This document shows, piece by piece, positions 39,266-47,643 of a DNA stretch of 50,487 nucleotides; within the stretch, counting starts at the first letter, position 1, and every line of letters starts with the position of its first letter. Under the pieces are notes generated by a model. It saw only the letters and a list, made by a program, of their open reading frames with translations. It was not told where the DNA came from and searched no databases. The DNA comes from Planctomycetota bacterium (GTDB lineage: Bacteria; Planctomycetota; B15-G4). Made by a program: the position numbers and the translations under genes. The stretch covers positions 1 to 50,487 of the forward strand of contig JACKHP010000030.1 in the NCBI GenBank assembly GCA_020638905.1, in the 5' to 3' direction.

Positions 39266-41362
39266 GTGGGGGCGCGCGCGACCAGCGTCGCCCGACGTCC
39301 GCGCGCGCACCTGCTGCTCTGCGCGCTCGCGGCGCTGACGACGCTCGCGGCGCGTCCGGCCGAGCGCGTCGTGCGCGTGGGACTCCATCCCGCGCAACCG
39401 CTCGTGTATCGCGACGACGACGGACGTCCGGCGGGCTTCGCCGTCGACGTGCTCGAGGTCGTGGCCGCGCTCGAGGGCTGGTCGCTCGACTGGGTCGACG
39501 GCGACTGGGACACCTGCGAGGAACGCCTCCGCACCGGCGAGATCGACCTGCTGTTCCCGATCCGTGACACGCCCGAGCGTCTCGAGGTCTTCGACTTCAC
39601 CTCGCGCGGGATGCTCACCACGTGGGGCGACGTCTTCGTGCGCCGCGACTCCGAAGTCGAGTCGCTGCTCGACCTCGACGGCCGCACGGTGGCCGTGGTG
39701 CGCGGCGACTACTTCGCCACCTCCTTCGACGCGACGCTGCGCAGCTTCGCGCGCTCGTGCTCGTACCTGCCGCTCGCGTCGTGCCAGGACGTCATGGCCG
39801 CCGTGCGCGACGGGGACGCGGACGCGGGCGTGCTCGAGCGCCTCACCGGCTACTGGCACATGGACGCCTACGGCCTCGTCACGCCGACCTTCCCGTTCGG
39901 TCCGTCGGAGCTGCTGCTCGCGGTCCCCAAGGGCCGCAACGCCGACCTGATCGAGGCCCTCGACCGGAGGCTGCTCGAGCAGGAGGCCGACCCCTCGTCG
40001 GCCTTCGCGCGCATCCGCGACGAGTGGTTCCGGCCCCGGCCCGCCGACGAGGGCATCCCCGGCTGGCTGATCGTCACCCTGGCCGTCGTGGCCGGGCTGG
40101 CGCTCGTGAGCGCGGCCTTCGGCGCCGTGCTGCGGCGCCAGCTCGCGGTGCGCACCGCCCAGCTCGACGCACGTGCCTCGGAGCTCCAGCGCGAGACGGC
40201 CGACCGCGTGCGCGCCGAGCAGCACCGCGAGCAGCTCGAGGCGCAGCTGCGGCACAGCCAGAAGCTCGAGGCCATCGGACAGCTCGCCGCCGGCGTGGCG
40301 CACGATTTCCGCAACCTGCTCACGGTCATCTCGGCGCACACCGACCGTATCGCGACCCGCGTCTCCGACGACGCCCTGGTGGCCGAGTCGGTCGACGCCC
40401 TGGGACGCGCCGTCGACCAGGCCGCGCAGGTCACGCGCTCGCTGCTCGGGTTCTCGCGACGCATGGAGCCGCGACGCGAGGCGCTCGACCTGTGCGCCTG
40501 CGTCGACGAGGCCGCGCGCATGCTGGCCCGCACCCTTCCCGCCGCGATCCAGCTCACGGTCAAGACAGCGCTGCAGCCCCGACCGCACGTGCTGGCCGAC
40601 CCGACGCAGATGCACCAGGTGATCTTGAACCTGGCGCTCAACGCGCGCGACGCGATGCCCCGGGGAGGACGGCTCGAGATCGCCGTCGAGCGTCGCTACG
40701 GCGACACGCGCGAGGTCACGGTGCGCGTGAGCGACACCGGCGAGGGCATGTCTCCCGAGGTGCGCGCGCGCATCTTCGAACCGTTCTTCACCACGAAGGA
40801 GGAATCGGGCACGGGCCTCGGGCTGGCCACGGTGCAGGGCATCGTGACCGAGCACGGCGGACGCGTGAGCGTCTCCTCGGCCGAGGGCCGCGGGACGAGC
40901 TTCGTGCTGCACTTCCCGCTGCTGCCCGACCCGCTGCCCGGCGCCGATTCCGATCCGTCCGGCGTGCCGGCCGCCGAGGGCTGCGGCGAGCTCGTGCTGC
41001 TGGCCGAGGACGACCGGCAGGTGCGGCAGATCGTGGCCGCCGCCTTGATCGCGGCGGGCTACGAGGTCGTCCAGGCCAAGGACGGTCATCAGGCCCTCGA
41101 GCGCGGCCGCGAGGAGCGCGGGCGCATCCGGCTGTGCGTCTTCGACGTCGACATGCCGCAGCTCTCGGGCCTCGACGCGCTCGCCGCCCTGCGCGCCGAG
41201 GGCGAGTCCGCGCCGGCGATCCTGGTGACCGCCTCCGAGATCGCGCTGGACGCCGCGGCCTCGGGGAGCGACACCGTGGTGCTGAGCAAGCCGTTCGCGA
41301 TCCAGGAACTCTGCACGCTCGTGCGCGAGATGCTCGACCGCGCCCACGTGGAGGACGCATGA
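39266..41362 (+). CDS. Hybrid sensor histidine kinase with periplasmic solute-binding (SBP_bac_3) sensor
   Basis: A 698-residue membrane kinase from a GTG at 39266, one base after the preceding stop. A signal/anchor ('HLLLCALAALTTLA') leads to a solute-binding sensor (~35-260): 'VVRVGLHPAQPLVYRDDDGR', 'GEIDLLFPIRDTPER' and 'DGRTVAVVRGDYF'. One transmembrane helix follows (~272-293), then a coiled-coil linker. The HisKA box is 'AAGVAHDFRNLLTVI' with phospho-acceptor His346. The ATPase domain has the N box 'NLALNARDAMPRGG', G1 'VSDTGEGMSPE', F box 'FEPFFTTKEESGTGLGL' and G2 'LGLATVQGIV'. A C-terminal receiver domain (~575-695) has Asp627 in 'VFDVDMPQLSG' and a conserved Lys in 'VLSKPF'. It likely senses an amino acid or similar ligand and phosphorylates the overlapping response regulator. 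Confidence 0.92.
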   Translation: MGARATSVARRPRAHLLLCALAALTTLAARPAERVVRVGLHPAQPLVYRDDDGRPAGFAVDVLEVVAALEGWSLDWVDGDWDTCEERLRTGEIDLLFPIRDTPERLEVFDFTSRGMLTTWGDVFVRRDSEVESLLDLDGRTVAVVRGDYFATSFDATLRSFARSCSYLPLASCQDVMAAVRDGDADAGVLERLTGYWHMDAYGLVTPTFPFGPSELLLAVPKGRNADLIEALDRRLLEQEADPSSAFARIRDEWFRPRPADEGIPGWLIVTLAVVAGLALVSAAFGAVLRRQLAVRTAQLDARASELQRETADRVRAEQHREQLEAQLRHSQKLEAIGQLAAGVAHDFRNLLTVISAHTDRIATRVSDDALVAESVDALGRAVDQAAQVTRSLLGFSRRMEPRREALDLCACVDEAARMLARTLPAAIQLTVKTALQPRPHVLADPTQMHQVILNLALNARDAMPRGGRLEIAVERRYGDTREVTVRVSDTGEGMSPEVRARIFEPFFTTKEESGTGLGLATVQGIVTEHGGRVSVSSAEGRGTSFVLHFPLLPDPLPGADSDPSGVPAAEGCGELVLLAEDDRQVRQIVAAALIAAGYEVVQAKDGHQALERGREERGRIRLCVFDVDMPQLSGLDALAALRAEGESAPAILVTASEIALDAAASGSDTVVLSKPFAIQELCTLVREMLDRAHVEDA

Positions 41363-42015
41363 CCCGCACCATCCGCATCGTCATGGTGGACGACCACGCC
41401 CTGCTGCGCGAGACGCTGCGCGACCGGCTGGCGTCGGAGCCCGACATCGACGTGGTCGGCACGGCCCAGAGCGCCGACGAGGCCGTGCCGATGGCCCTCG
41501 AGCTGCAGCCCGACGTGCTGCTCATGGACATCGACATGCCGGGCCTGTCGTGCTTCGACGCCGCGCGCACGATCAAGGACGGCTCGCCCGACACCTCGGT
41601 GATCTTCCTCTCGGCGTTCTTCCACGACCGCTACATCGAGAGTGCGCTGCAGAGCCAGGCCACCGGCTACGTGACCAAGGACGAGCACCCCGACGTGGTC
41701 GTCAAGGCCGTGCGCGCGGCCGCCGCCCAGGTGGCCTACTTCTCGCCCAAGGTCTCGGCGCGCATCGTGGTCGACACGACGGGCGTGCGGCTCGGCGACG
41801 CCCCCGTGTCGCGCGCCTCGCGCCTCACGGCACGCGAGCTCGAGGTGCTGCGCTACCTCGCCCGCGGCCTGCCCAAGAAAGAGATCGCGGTCACGATGAA
41901 CGTGAGCGTCAAGACCGTCTCGCGCCACACCGAGAACATCATGGAGAAGCTCGACATCCACGACCGGGTCGAGCTGGCGCGCTTCGCCATCCGCGAGGGA
42001 CTGGCCGAGGCCTGA
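41359..42015 (+). CDS. NarL/LuxR-type response regulator
   Basis: A 218-residue DNA-binding regulator from ATG 41359, overlapping the kinase stop as ATGA, with GGAGG upstream. The receiver domain (1-~125) has the acidic pocket 'VMVDDH', phospho-acceptor Asp57 in 'LLMDIDMPGLS', a switch Ser in 'IFLSAFF' and Lys in 'GYVTKDE'. The C-terminal LuxR helix-turn-helix (~152-215) reads 'LTARELEVLRYLARGLPKKE', then 'VSVKTVSRHTENIMEKLDI'. It should control transcription in response to the adjacent hybrid kinase. The target genes are not evident. The convergent downstream gap holds several strong hairpins. Confidence 0.95.
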   Translation: MTRTIRIVMVDDHALLRETLRDRLASEPDIDVVGTAQSADEAVPMALELQPDVLLMDIDMPGLSCFDAARTIKDGSPDTSVIFLSAFFHDRYIESALQSQATGYVTKDEHPDVVVKAVRAAAAQVAYFSPKVSARIVVDTTGVRLGDAPVSRASRLTARELEVLRYLARGLPKKEIAVTMNVSVKTVSRHTENIMEKLDIHDRVELARFAIREGLAEA

Positions 42016-42110
42016 CGGCGCCCGGCGCGCGTCCGCCACCGTCCGCGCGCCGGACGCACGGGGCGCGATCGTCGTCACGCGCCCGTCGTCGGCGAACAGC
42101 GAGAAGGAAC

Positions 42111-42144
42111 GGCGCGGGGGTCCGGAGTCCCGTCCCCCCGCGCC
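42111..42144. terminator. 10-bp perfect stem-loop after the response regulator
   Basis: GGCGCGGGGG (42111-42120) pairs perfectly with CCCCCGCGCC (42135-42144) around a 14-nt loop. It lies 95 bp after the regulator stop codon. No T-tract follows. Confidence 0.5.
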
Positions 42145-42298
42145 GATCGGGGTGTGCGGTCGTCGGCCGGTGAGGACTCCTCGCGGCGGGACGCGGTCGG
42201 GGAGGCCGCGTCCGGGGAAGAGGAGATGAGGAGGGGGCGCGGGCGCAGAATGCATCACGCCCGGGCCGGCCGCGAGTCGACCTCTCCGGACGAGGCGT

Positions 42299-42328
42299 CC
42301 GCGAAAGGTGGTTTCGACACCTCCGCGG
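42299..42328. terminator. Stem-loop with two helices
   Basis: CCGCG and AGGTG (42299-42303, 42306-42310) pair with CACCT and CGCGG (42318-42322, 42324-42328) around GTTTCGA. The structure can form in RNA from either strand. Confidence 0.4.
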
Positions 42329-42342
42329 TGAGGAGCCACGGA

Positions 42343-42370
42343 ACCGGAGGACCCCGAGGGGTTCACCGGT
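42343..42370. terminator. 28-nt hairpin with CGAG tetraloop
   Basis: ACCGG-A-GGACCC pairs with GGGTTC-A-CCGGT around CGAG, with a single A-A mismatch. It lies 41 bp downstream of the GT-C/TPR gene's stop in that gene's reading direction, so it could terminate that gene. Confidence 0.45.
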
Positions 42371-42411
42371 GACAGTCGAAGCCGAGCGCAGGCTAGGCGC
42401 AGATCGGGCGT

Positions 42412-44142
42412 TCAGCCATCGGACGTTCGCCCCACGCGCGCGCCGTCCAGGTCGGCCAGCGCCTCGAGGATCGCGCGCGCGCGATCGCCGTCCGGCGCGA
42501 GACGCAGGGCGGCCTCGGCCTGGGCGCGGGCCTCGTCGAGGTCACGTCCGAGGTCGAGCAGCGTGGCGGCCAGGTTGCAGCGCAGCTCGGGTTCGTCGGG
42601 GACGAGTTCGACGCAGCGCCGCAGGTGCGGCAGCGCGTCCTCCGGACGTCCCGCCATGAGCAGTGCCACGGCCAGGTTGTGGCGCGCGAACGGTTCGTCG
42701 GGCGCCAGCGCCACGGCCCGCTGCTGGATCTCCACCGCCGCGGCGAAGTCGTGCAGCTCGAGGTGCACGTTGCCCAGGTTGACGAGGTACGCGAGCTCGT
42801 CCGGCGCGAGTTCGCAGGCGCGCTCGAAGGCCACGCGCGCCTCCTCGGGACGTCCCGCGTCGCGCAGCGCGTTGCCCAGCATGTAGTGCGCGAAGGCGTG
42901 CTGCGGACGATCCTCCGCGGCCTCGCTCCAGAGCTCCACCGGATCCTGCCACGCGTGCACGCGCTCGCGCGCGGCGGACGACGCGCCCAGGGCCAGCGCG
43001 CCCAGGCAGATCGCACCCGCGGCGCGGGGTGCGCGACGCAGTCCCTCGCGCAGCGTGAGCACCACGAGCAGCACGACCGCGGCCAGCGGCAGGTACATGC
43101 GCCGCTCGGCCACGACCTCGGTCGCGATCGGCACGACGCTCGACGTGGGCGCCAGGATCGCGAAGAAGAAGGCGCCCAGCACGCCGGCCGGCGCGTTGCG
43201 GCGCACGAGCACGAGCGTCGCCACGAGCAGCAGCAGCAGCACGAGCGCCTGGGGGAAGACGTCCAGCAGCGAGGCGGCCAGGGGCCAGTCGTAGCTGGGC
43301 ACGAGCGGATGCGGCCAGAGCGACAAGCGCAGCATGTGCAGCAGCACGCCCGACTGAGTGAGCAGCCAGCTCCAGGGCGAGATGCCCACGCCGAAGCCCG
43401 CCGACGCGGCGCGCGGCGAGCCGAGCTGCAGCAGGACGACGATCGACCAGGTCGACGCCAGGCCGAGGTGCAGCGCGCGGTGGCGCAGCAGCGCCGTCCC
43501 CAGGCGACGGCTCACGAACGCGCGGTCGACGAGCAGCATGAGCAGCGGCGCGGCGACGGCGATCTCCTTGCTGCCCATGCCCAGGGCGCAGCAGGCGATC
43601 GAGAGCAGAAACCAGCGGCCGGGACGCGTCGAGCGCAGTCCGCGCCAGCCGGCGTAGAGCGTGGCCAGCACGAAGAACGACGCGAGCAGCTCGGTGCGCT
43701 GGGTGACGTAGGCGACCGCCTCGCTCTGCAGCGGGTGGACGGCCCACAGCAGCGCCGTGGCGAAGGCCACGCCCGACGCACGCCGCGCGTCGCGCAGCGC
43801 CCGCGGCAGGATGCGACGCAGCAGCCCGAACAGCAGGCAGGCCGACGCGGCGTGCAACACGAGGTCGACGAGGTGGTAGCCGTACGGCGAGAGCTCGCCC
43901 AGCGCGTAGTCGACCGCGAACGTGAAGGCCGTCACGGGACGTCCCGCGAGCGGCGACTCGGGCGTCGCCCAGAGGTGGCCGTCCGGCGGCCAGAGCGGCG
44001 CGATGTGCACGTTGCGCACGATGGCCGGGACGTCGTCGAACTGCAGCGGCACGCGCAGCGTCCCCGCCCAGGTCACGACCACGGCCGCGATCAGGGCCAG
44101 GCCTGCCAGGAACGACGGTGCGACGGCGCGGGGCCGGGACAT
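42412..44142 (-). CDS. Polytopic GT-C-like membrane protein with C-terminal TPR repeats (TMTC-type)
   Basis: A 576-residue inner-membrane protein from ATG 44142 with AGGAG about 9 nt upstream. After the first helix the loop has 'LQFDDVPAIVRNVHI', the acidic motif position of GT-C glycosyltransferases, then 'YGYHLVDLVLHAASACLLFG' and 'HPLQSEAVAYVTQRTELLAS', signatures of TMTC/PMT-like mannosyltransferases. About ten hydrophobic segments run to residue ~415. The remainder is four TPR units ('AFAHYMLGNALRDAGRPEEA', 'AYLVNLGNVHLELHDFAAAV', 'PFARHNLAVALLMAGRPEDA', 'PELRCNLAATLLDLG'). A protein O-glycosylation role is a reasonable inference, with TPRs recruiting substrate; surface glycoproteins are plentiful candidates here. 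It is divergent from deoC. Confidence 0.8.
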   Translation of the reverse strand: MSRPRAVAPSFLAGLALIAAVVVTWAGTLRVPLQFDDVPAIVRNVHIAPLWPPDGHLWATPESPLAGRPVTAFTFAVDYALGELSPYGYHLVDLVLHAASACLLFGLLRRILPRALRDARRASGVAFATALLWAVHPLQSEAVAYVTQRTELLASFFVLATLYAGWRGLRSTRPGRWFLLSIACCALGMGSKEIAVAAPLLMLLVDRAFVSRRLGTALLRHRALHLGLASTWSIVVLLQLGSPRAASAGFGVGISPWSWLLTQSGVLLHMLRLSLWPHPLVPSYDWPLAASLLDVFPQALVLLLLLVATLVLVRRNAPAGVLGAFFFAILAPTSSVVPIATEVVAERRMYLPLAAVVLLVVLTLREGLRRAPRAAGAICLGALALGASSAARERVHAWQDPVELWSEAAEDRPQHAFAHYMLGNALRDAGRPEEARVAFERACELAPDELAYLVNLGNVHLELHDFAAAVEIQQRAVALAPDEPFARHNLAVALLMAGRPEDALPHLRRCVELVPDEPELRCNLAATLLDLGRDLDEARAQAEAALRLAPDGDRARAILEALADLDGARVGRTSDG

Positions 44143-44241
44143 GGGAGGACTCCTCGAAGGGGATCCCATCGGCCGTCGGGGCCGCGCGCCTTTTGCCCGT
44201 CCCCGAGGGCCCCGCCGTGGATGCGCCGCGCCGCCGGCTGC

Positions 44242-44247
44242 TACGCT
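44242..44247 (+). promoter_or_regulatory. Candidate -10 element TACGCT of the deoC operon
   Basis: GGCTGCTACGCTGGA contains TACGCT, 33 bp before the ATG of deoC. The four downstream genes have no obvious further promoter. Confidence 0.45.
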
Positions 44248-44280
44248 GGACGGCCGTCCCGCCCCGCCGAGTGTCGCGTC

Positions 44281-45174
44281 ATGAGCTACGTCCTGCCGCC
44301 CGTCCCCAGCGTGGACCAGGTGGCCGTCGAGCAGCGCGCCGCCGCGTTCACGAAACGCAGCATCAAGACGAGCGCCAAGAAGGCCGCCCTGGCCTTCACC
44401 GTGCGCATGATCGACCTCACCACGCTCGAGGGCGCCGACACGCCCGGCAAGGTCCTGCGCCTGTGCCGCAAGGCGATGCGTCCGGCGCTCGACCCGCAGG
44501 TGCCGTCGGTGGCGGCCGTCTGCGTCTACCCCACGATGGTCGGGGTGGCGCTGCGCGAGCTGGCCGGCAGCGGCGTGAAGGTCGCGTCGGTGGCCACGGC
44601 CTTCCCCAGCGGACAGAGCTTCCTCGACGTGCGGCTCGACGAGGTGCGGCGCACGGTCGAGCTGGGCGCCGACGAGATCGACATGGTGATCAACCGCGGC
44701 GCGTGGCTGGCGGGCGACGTGGCCCGCGTCCACGACGAGATCGCGTCCATCAAGCAGGCCTGCGGGCCGGCGCACCTCAAGGTGATCCTCGAGACCGGCG
44801 AGCTGGGCACGTACGACCAGGTGCGCAAGGCCAGCCAGGTCGCGATGGACGCCGGCGCCGACTTCATCAAGACCTCGACCGGCAAGGTCTCGCCCGCCGC
44901 CACGCTGCCCGTGACGCTCGTCATGCTCGAGGCCATCCGCGACCACTTCCACGCCACGGGACGCGTCGTGGGCATGAAGCCGGCCGGCGGCATCCGCACC
45001 GCGAAGCAGGCCTGGCAGTACCTCGTGATGGTCAAGGAGACCCTGGGCGACGCCTGGCTCACGCCCGACCGCTTCCGGCTCGGCGCGTCGTCGCTGCTCA
45101 ACGACGTGCTGCTGCAGTGGGAGCGGGCCAGGACCGGGCACTACGAGTCCGTGCGCTCGCTGAGCGACGATTGA
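44281..45174 (+). CDS. deoC: Deoxyribose-phosphate aldolase
   Basis: A 297-residue cytoplasmic TIM-barrel enzyme from ATG 44281, about 40 residues longer than the 259-residue E. coli form because of an N-terminal extension. The Schiff-base Lys is Lys167 in 'HLKVILETGELG'; the partner Lys is Lys202 in 'DFIKTSTGKV'; 'DEIDMVINRG' and 'GMKPAGGIRT' complete the active site. It cleaves 2-deoxyribose 5-phosphate to glyceraldehyde 3-phosphate and acetaldehyde. The operon continues with two aldehyde dehydrogenase-family genes, which fits removal of the acetaldehyde product or a related aldehyde. Confidence 0.95.
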   Translation: MSYVLPPVPSVDQVAVEQRAAAFTKRSIKTSAKKAALAFTVRMIDLTTLEGADTPGKVLRLCRKAMRPALDPQVPSVAAVCVYPTMVGVALRELAGSGVKVASVATAFPSGQSFLDVRLDEVRRTVELGADEIDMVINRGAWLAGDVARVHDEIASIKQACGPAHLKVILETGELGTYDQVRKASQVAMDAGADFIKTSTGKVSPAATLPVTLVMLEAIRDHFHATGRVVGMKPAGGIRTAKQAWQYLVMVKETLGDAWLTPDRFRLGASSLLNDVLLQWERARTGHYESVRSLSDD

Positions 45175-45217
45175 ACGGCGGCGGGCGCGCGAGCGCGCCC
45201 CACCGCGGGAGACCCTG

Positions 45218-46741
45218 ATGGACGCCACCAAGCTGCACGCCATCGACCCCGCCCCCGGCGCGTCCGGCGGAGCGCGCTCGATCCCCGACGTGCGCGAGCT
45301 TCTGTTCGGCGACCTGTGGCCGTACGCGCCCGCCCCCGAGCGCAACGTGTGGCCCATCGCCGAGCGCTACGGGCACTTCCTCGACGGCGAGTTCGTCGAC
45401 GGCGACGGCTGGTTCGCGTCGGTCAACCCCGCCACCGAGGAGGTCGTCACGCACGTACCGACGGCCGACGCGAAGGTCGTCGATCGCGCCGTGAAGGCCG
45501 CGCGGAGTGCCTACGAGACGTGCTGGCGCGACATGCCGGGCGCCGAGCGCGGCAAGATCCTGTACCGCATCGGACGCATGATCCAGGAGCGCAGCCGCGA
45601 GCTCGCGGTGCTCGAGTCGATCGACAACGGCAAGCCCATCAAAGAGTCGCGCGACGTCGACGTCCCGCTCGTGGCCGCGCACTTCCTGTACTACGCGGGC
45701 TGGGCCGACAAGCTGCGCTACGCGTTCCCGGGTGCCAGCGTGGCGCCGATCGGCGTGGCCGGCCAGGTCATCCCCTGGAACTTCCCGCTGCTCATGGCCG
45801 CGTGGAAGATCGCGCCCGCGCTGGCCGCCGGCAACACCGTGGTCATCAAGCCGGCCGAGACGACGCCGCTCACGATGACGCGCCTGTGCGAGATCTTCGT
45901 CGAGGCCGGGCTGCCGCCGGGCGTGGTGAACGTGGTGCACGGCGCGGGAGCGACCGGCAAGCTGCTCGTCGAGCACCCGGGCATCGACAAGGTCGCCTTC
46001 ACCGGCTCGACCGAGGTCGGCAAGCTCATCCAGCGGGCGCTGGCGGGGACGGGCAGGCGGCTGACGCTCGAGCTGGGCGGCAAGGGCGCGAACATCGTCT
46101 TCGACGACGCGCCGCTCGACCAGGCGGTCGAGGGCATCGTGGCCGGCATCTGGTTCAACCAGGGCCACGTCTGCTGCGCCGGCTCGCGCCTGCTCGTCCA
46201 GGAGAACGTCGCCGACGCGCTGCTCGCAAAGCTCGACGAGCGCATGGCGACGCTGCGCGTGGGAGATCCGCTCGACAAGAACACCGACATCGGCGCGATC
46301 AACAGCCGCGCGCAGCTCGAGAAGATCGACGAGCTGGTCGCCGCCGGACGCGACGAGGGCGCCGACATGCACCAGCTCGCGTGCCCGATCCCCGAGCGCG
46401 GCTTCTTCTTCCGTCCGACGTACTTCACGGGCGTCACGCAGAGCCACCGCATCGCGAGAGAGGAGATCTTCGGTCCGGTGCTCGCGGTGCAGACCTTCCG
46501 CACGCCCGACGAGGCGGTGCAGCTCGCCAACAACACGCCGTACGGCCTCTCGGCGGGCATCTGGTCCGACAAGGGATCGAAGCTGTTCTCGATCGCGGGC
46601 GCCATGCGCGCCGGCGTCGTGTGGGGCAACACGTTCAACGCCTTCGATCCCGGCAGTCCGTTCGGCGGCTACAAGGAGTCGGGCTTCGGACGCGAGGGCG
46701 GACGCCACGGCCTGCTGCCCTACCTCGAGGTGACGGGATGA
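45218..46741 (+). CDS. Aldehyde dehydrogenase, catalytically complete (ALDH16 N-terminal-domain-like)
   Basis: A 507-residue enzyme from ATG 45218 with GGGAGA 6 nt upstream. All ALDH elements are present: 'QVIPWNFPLLMAAWKIAPAL' and 'NTVVIKPAETTP' (NAD binding), 'FTGSTEVGK', general base Glu285 in 'LELGGKG', nucleophile Cys319 in 'GHVCCAGSR', and the C-terminal 'EEIFGPVL' and 'PFGGYKESGFGREGG'. It probably oxidises an aldehyde to the acid with NAD(P); the deoC neighbour suggests acetaldehyde or a deoxyribose-derived aldehyde. Its stop overlaps the next ALDH-like gene as ATGA. Together the two polypeptides (507 + 301 residues) match the size and order of ALDH16, which carries a second, inactive ALDH domain. 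Confidence 0.92.
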   Translation: MDATKLHAIDPAPGASGGARSIPDVRELLFGDLWPYAPAPERNVWPIAERYGHFLDGEFVDGDGWFASVNPATEEVVTHVPTADAKVVDRAVKAARSAYETCWRDMPGAERGKILYRIGRMIQERSRELAVLESIDNGKPIKESRDVDVPLVAAHFLYYAGWADKLRYAFPGASVAPIGVAGQVIPWNFPLLMAAWKIAPALAAGNTVVIKPAETTPLTMTRLCEIFVEAGLPPGVVNVVHGAGATGKLLVEHPGIDKVAFTGSTEVGKLIQRALAGTGRRLTLELGGKGANIVFDDAPLDQAVEGIVAGIWFNQGHVCCAGSRLLVQENVADALLAKLDERMATLRVGDPLDKNTDIGAINSRAQLEKIDELVAAGRDEGADMHQLACPIPERGFFFRPTYFTGVTQSHRIAREEIFGPVLAVQTFRTPDEAVQLANNTPYGLSAGIWSDKGSKLFSIAGAMRAGVVWGNTFNAFDPGSPFGGYKESGFGREGGRHGLLPYLEVTG

Positions 46742-47643
46742 GCGCGGCACGACGCAAGCGGTCCGGCGCACCCGAGCGCGTGCCGGTGGCGAAGACGTAC
46801 AAGCTCTACGTGGGCGGCGCCTTCGTGCGCAGCGAGAGCGGGCAGACGAGCCGGCAGACCGACCCGGAGGGACGCTTCGTGGCCAACGTGAGCAAGGCCT
46901 CGCGCAAGGACTTCCGCGACGCGGTGCGCGCCGCACGCGCGGCGCAGGGAGGTTGGGCGAGGAAGAGCGCCTTCAACCGCAGCCAGATCCTGTTCCGCAT
47001 CGCCGAGACGCTGGAAGACAGGCGCTCGCTCTTCGAGCACACGCTCGTCGAGCAGGGCGGCTTCGCCGCCGCCGAGGCCGCGGCCGAGGTCTCCTCCGCC
47101 GTCGACCGCGTCTTCTGGTACGCCGGCTGGGCCGACAAGTTCACCCAGGTGCTGGGCAACGTGAACCCGGTGGCCTCGCCGTTCTTCAACTTCTCGATGC
47201 CCGAGCCCATGGGCGTGGTCGTGCTGCTGCCGTCGCTGCGCTCGCCGCTCGTGGGACTCGTCTCGGCGATCCTGCCGGCGATCGTGTCCGGCAACACGGT
47301 GGTCGCGCTCGTCGACGGCGAGCTGCTCACGCCGGCGCTCGACCTGGGCGAGGCGATCGCCACGAGCGACGTGCCCGGCGGCGTGGTGAACATCCTCACG
47401 GGACGCCACGCCGAGCTGCTGCCCCACGCCGCGGCGCACATGGACGTCGACGCGGTCGGCCTGTGGAGCGCCGACGTGGGCATGCGCACCGCGCTCCAGA
47501 CCGCGGCGGCCGACAACGTCAAGCGCGTGCGCGTCCACGACGACCCCGAGCGCGCGGCCTGGCGCGATCCGGCGGCCGAGAGCCTGTACCGCATCGACGA
47601 GTTCGTCGAGATCAAGACGGCCTGGCACCCGATCGGGACGTGA
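46738..47643 (+). CDS. Truncated, catalytically dead aldehyde dehydrogenase-like protein (pseudo-ALDH subunit)
   Basis: A 301-residue protein from ATG 46738, overlapping the upstream ALDH stop. It keeps the N-terminal ALDH plan: 'KTYKLYVGGAFVRSESGQTS', 'FRDAVRAARAAQGGWARKSA' and 'FWYAGWADKFTQVLG'. The NAD-site motifs are lost, however: PWNFP is replaced by LPSLRSPLVG and the Lys of NTVVIKP by 'NTVVALVDGE'. The protein ends ('EIKTAWHPIGT') before any catalytic Cys/Glu domain. A non-catalytic partner of the preceding enzyme is likely, equivalent to the C-terminal pseudo-domain of ALDH16. The overlap implies coupled synthesis. Its stop is in turn overlapped by the GTG start of the beta-helix gene. 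Confidence 0.85.
   Translation: MSAARRKRSGAPERVPVAKTYKLYVGGAFVRSESGQTSRQTDPEGRFVANVSKASRKDFRDAVRAARAAQGGWARKSAFNRSQILFRIAETLEDRRSLFEHTLVEQGGFAAAEAAAEVSSAVDRVFWYAGWADKFTQVLGNVNPVASPFFNFSMPEPMGVVVLLPSLRSPLVGLVSAILPAIVSGNTVVALVDGELLTPALDLGEAIATSDVPGGVVNILTGRHAELLPHAAAHMDVDAVGLWSADVGMRTALQTAAADNVKRVRVHDDPERAAWRDPAAESLYRIDEFVEIKTAWHPIGT

Larger units (their letters stand above)
42016..42411. other. 396-bp gene-free convergent gap rich in predicted secondary structure
   Basis: No ORF with RBS or recognisable product is seen. The gap has three strong hairpins (listed separately) and a purine-rich run around 42217-42238 (GAAGAGGAGATGAGGAGGGG). Being 3' to both flanking genes, it may hold bidirectional terminators or an intergenic small RNA. 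Confidence 0.4.

Noticed and set aside
42299..42370. A riboswitch or tRNA in the convergent gap
   Set aside because: The hairpins lie 3' to both flanking genes and match no riboswitch, tRNA, SRP or RNase P signature I know.
46738..47643. The second ALDH as a pseudogene truncated by mutation
   Set aside because: The reading frame is clean, has overlapping start and stop with both neighbours, and the loss of NAD-site motifs matches the inactive ALDH16 domain rather than decay.
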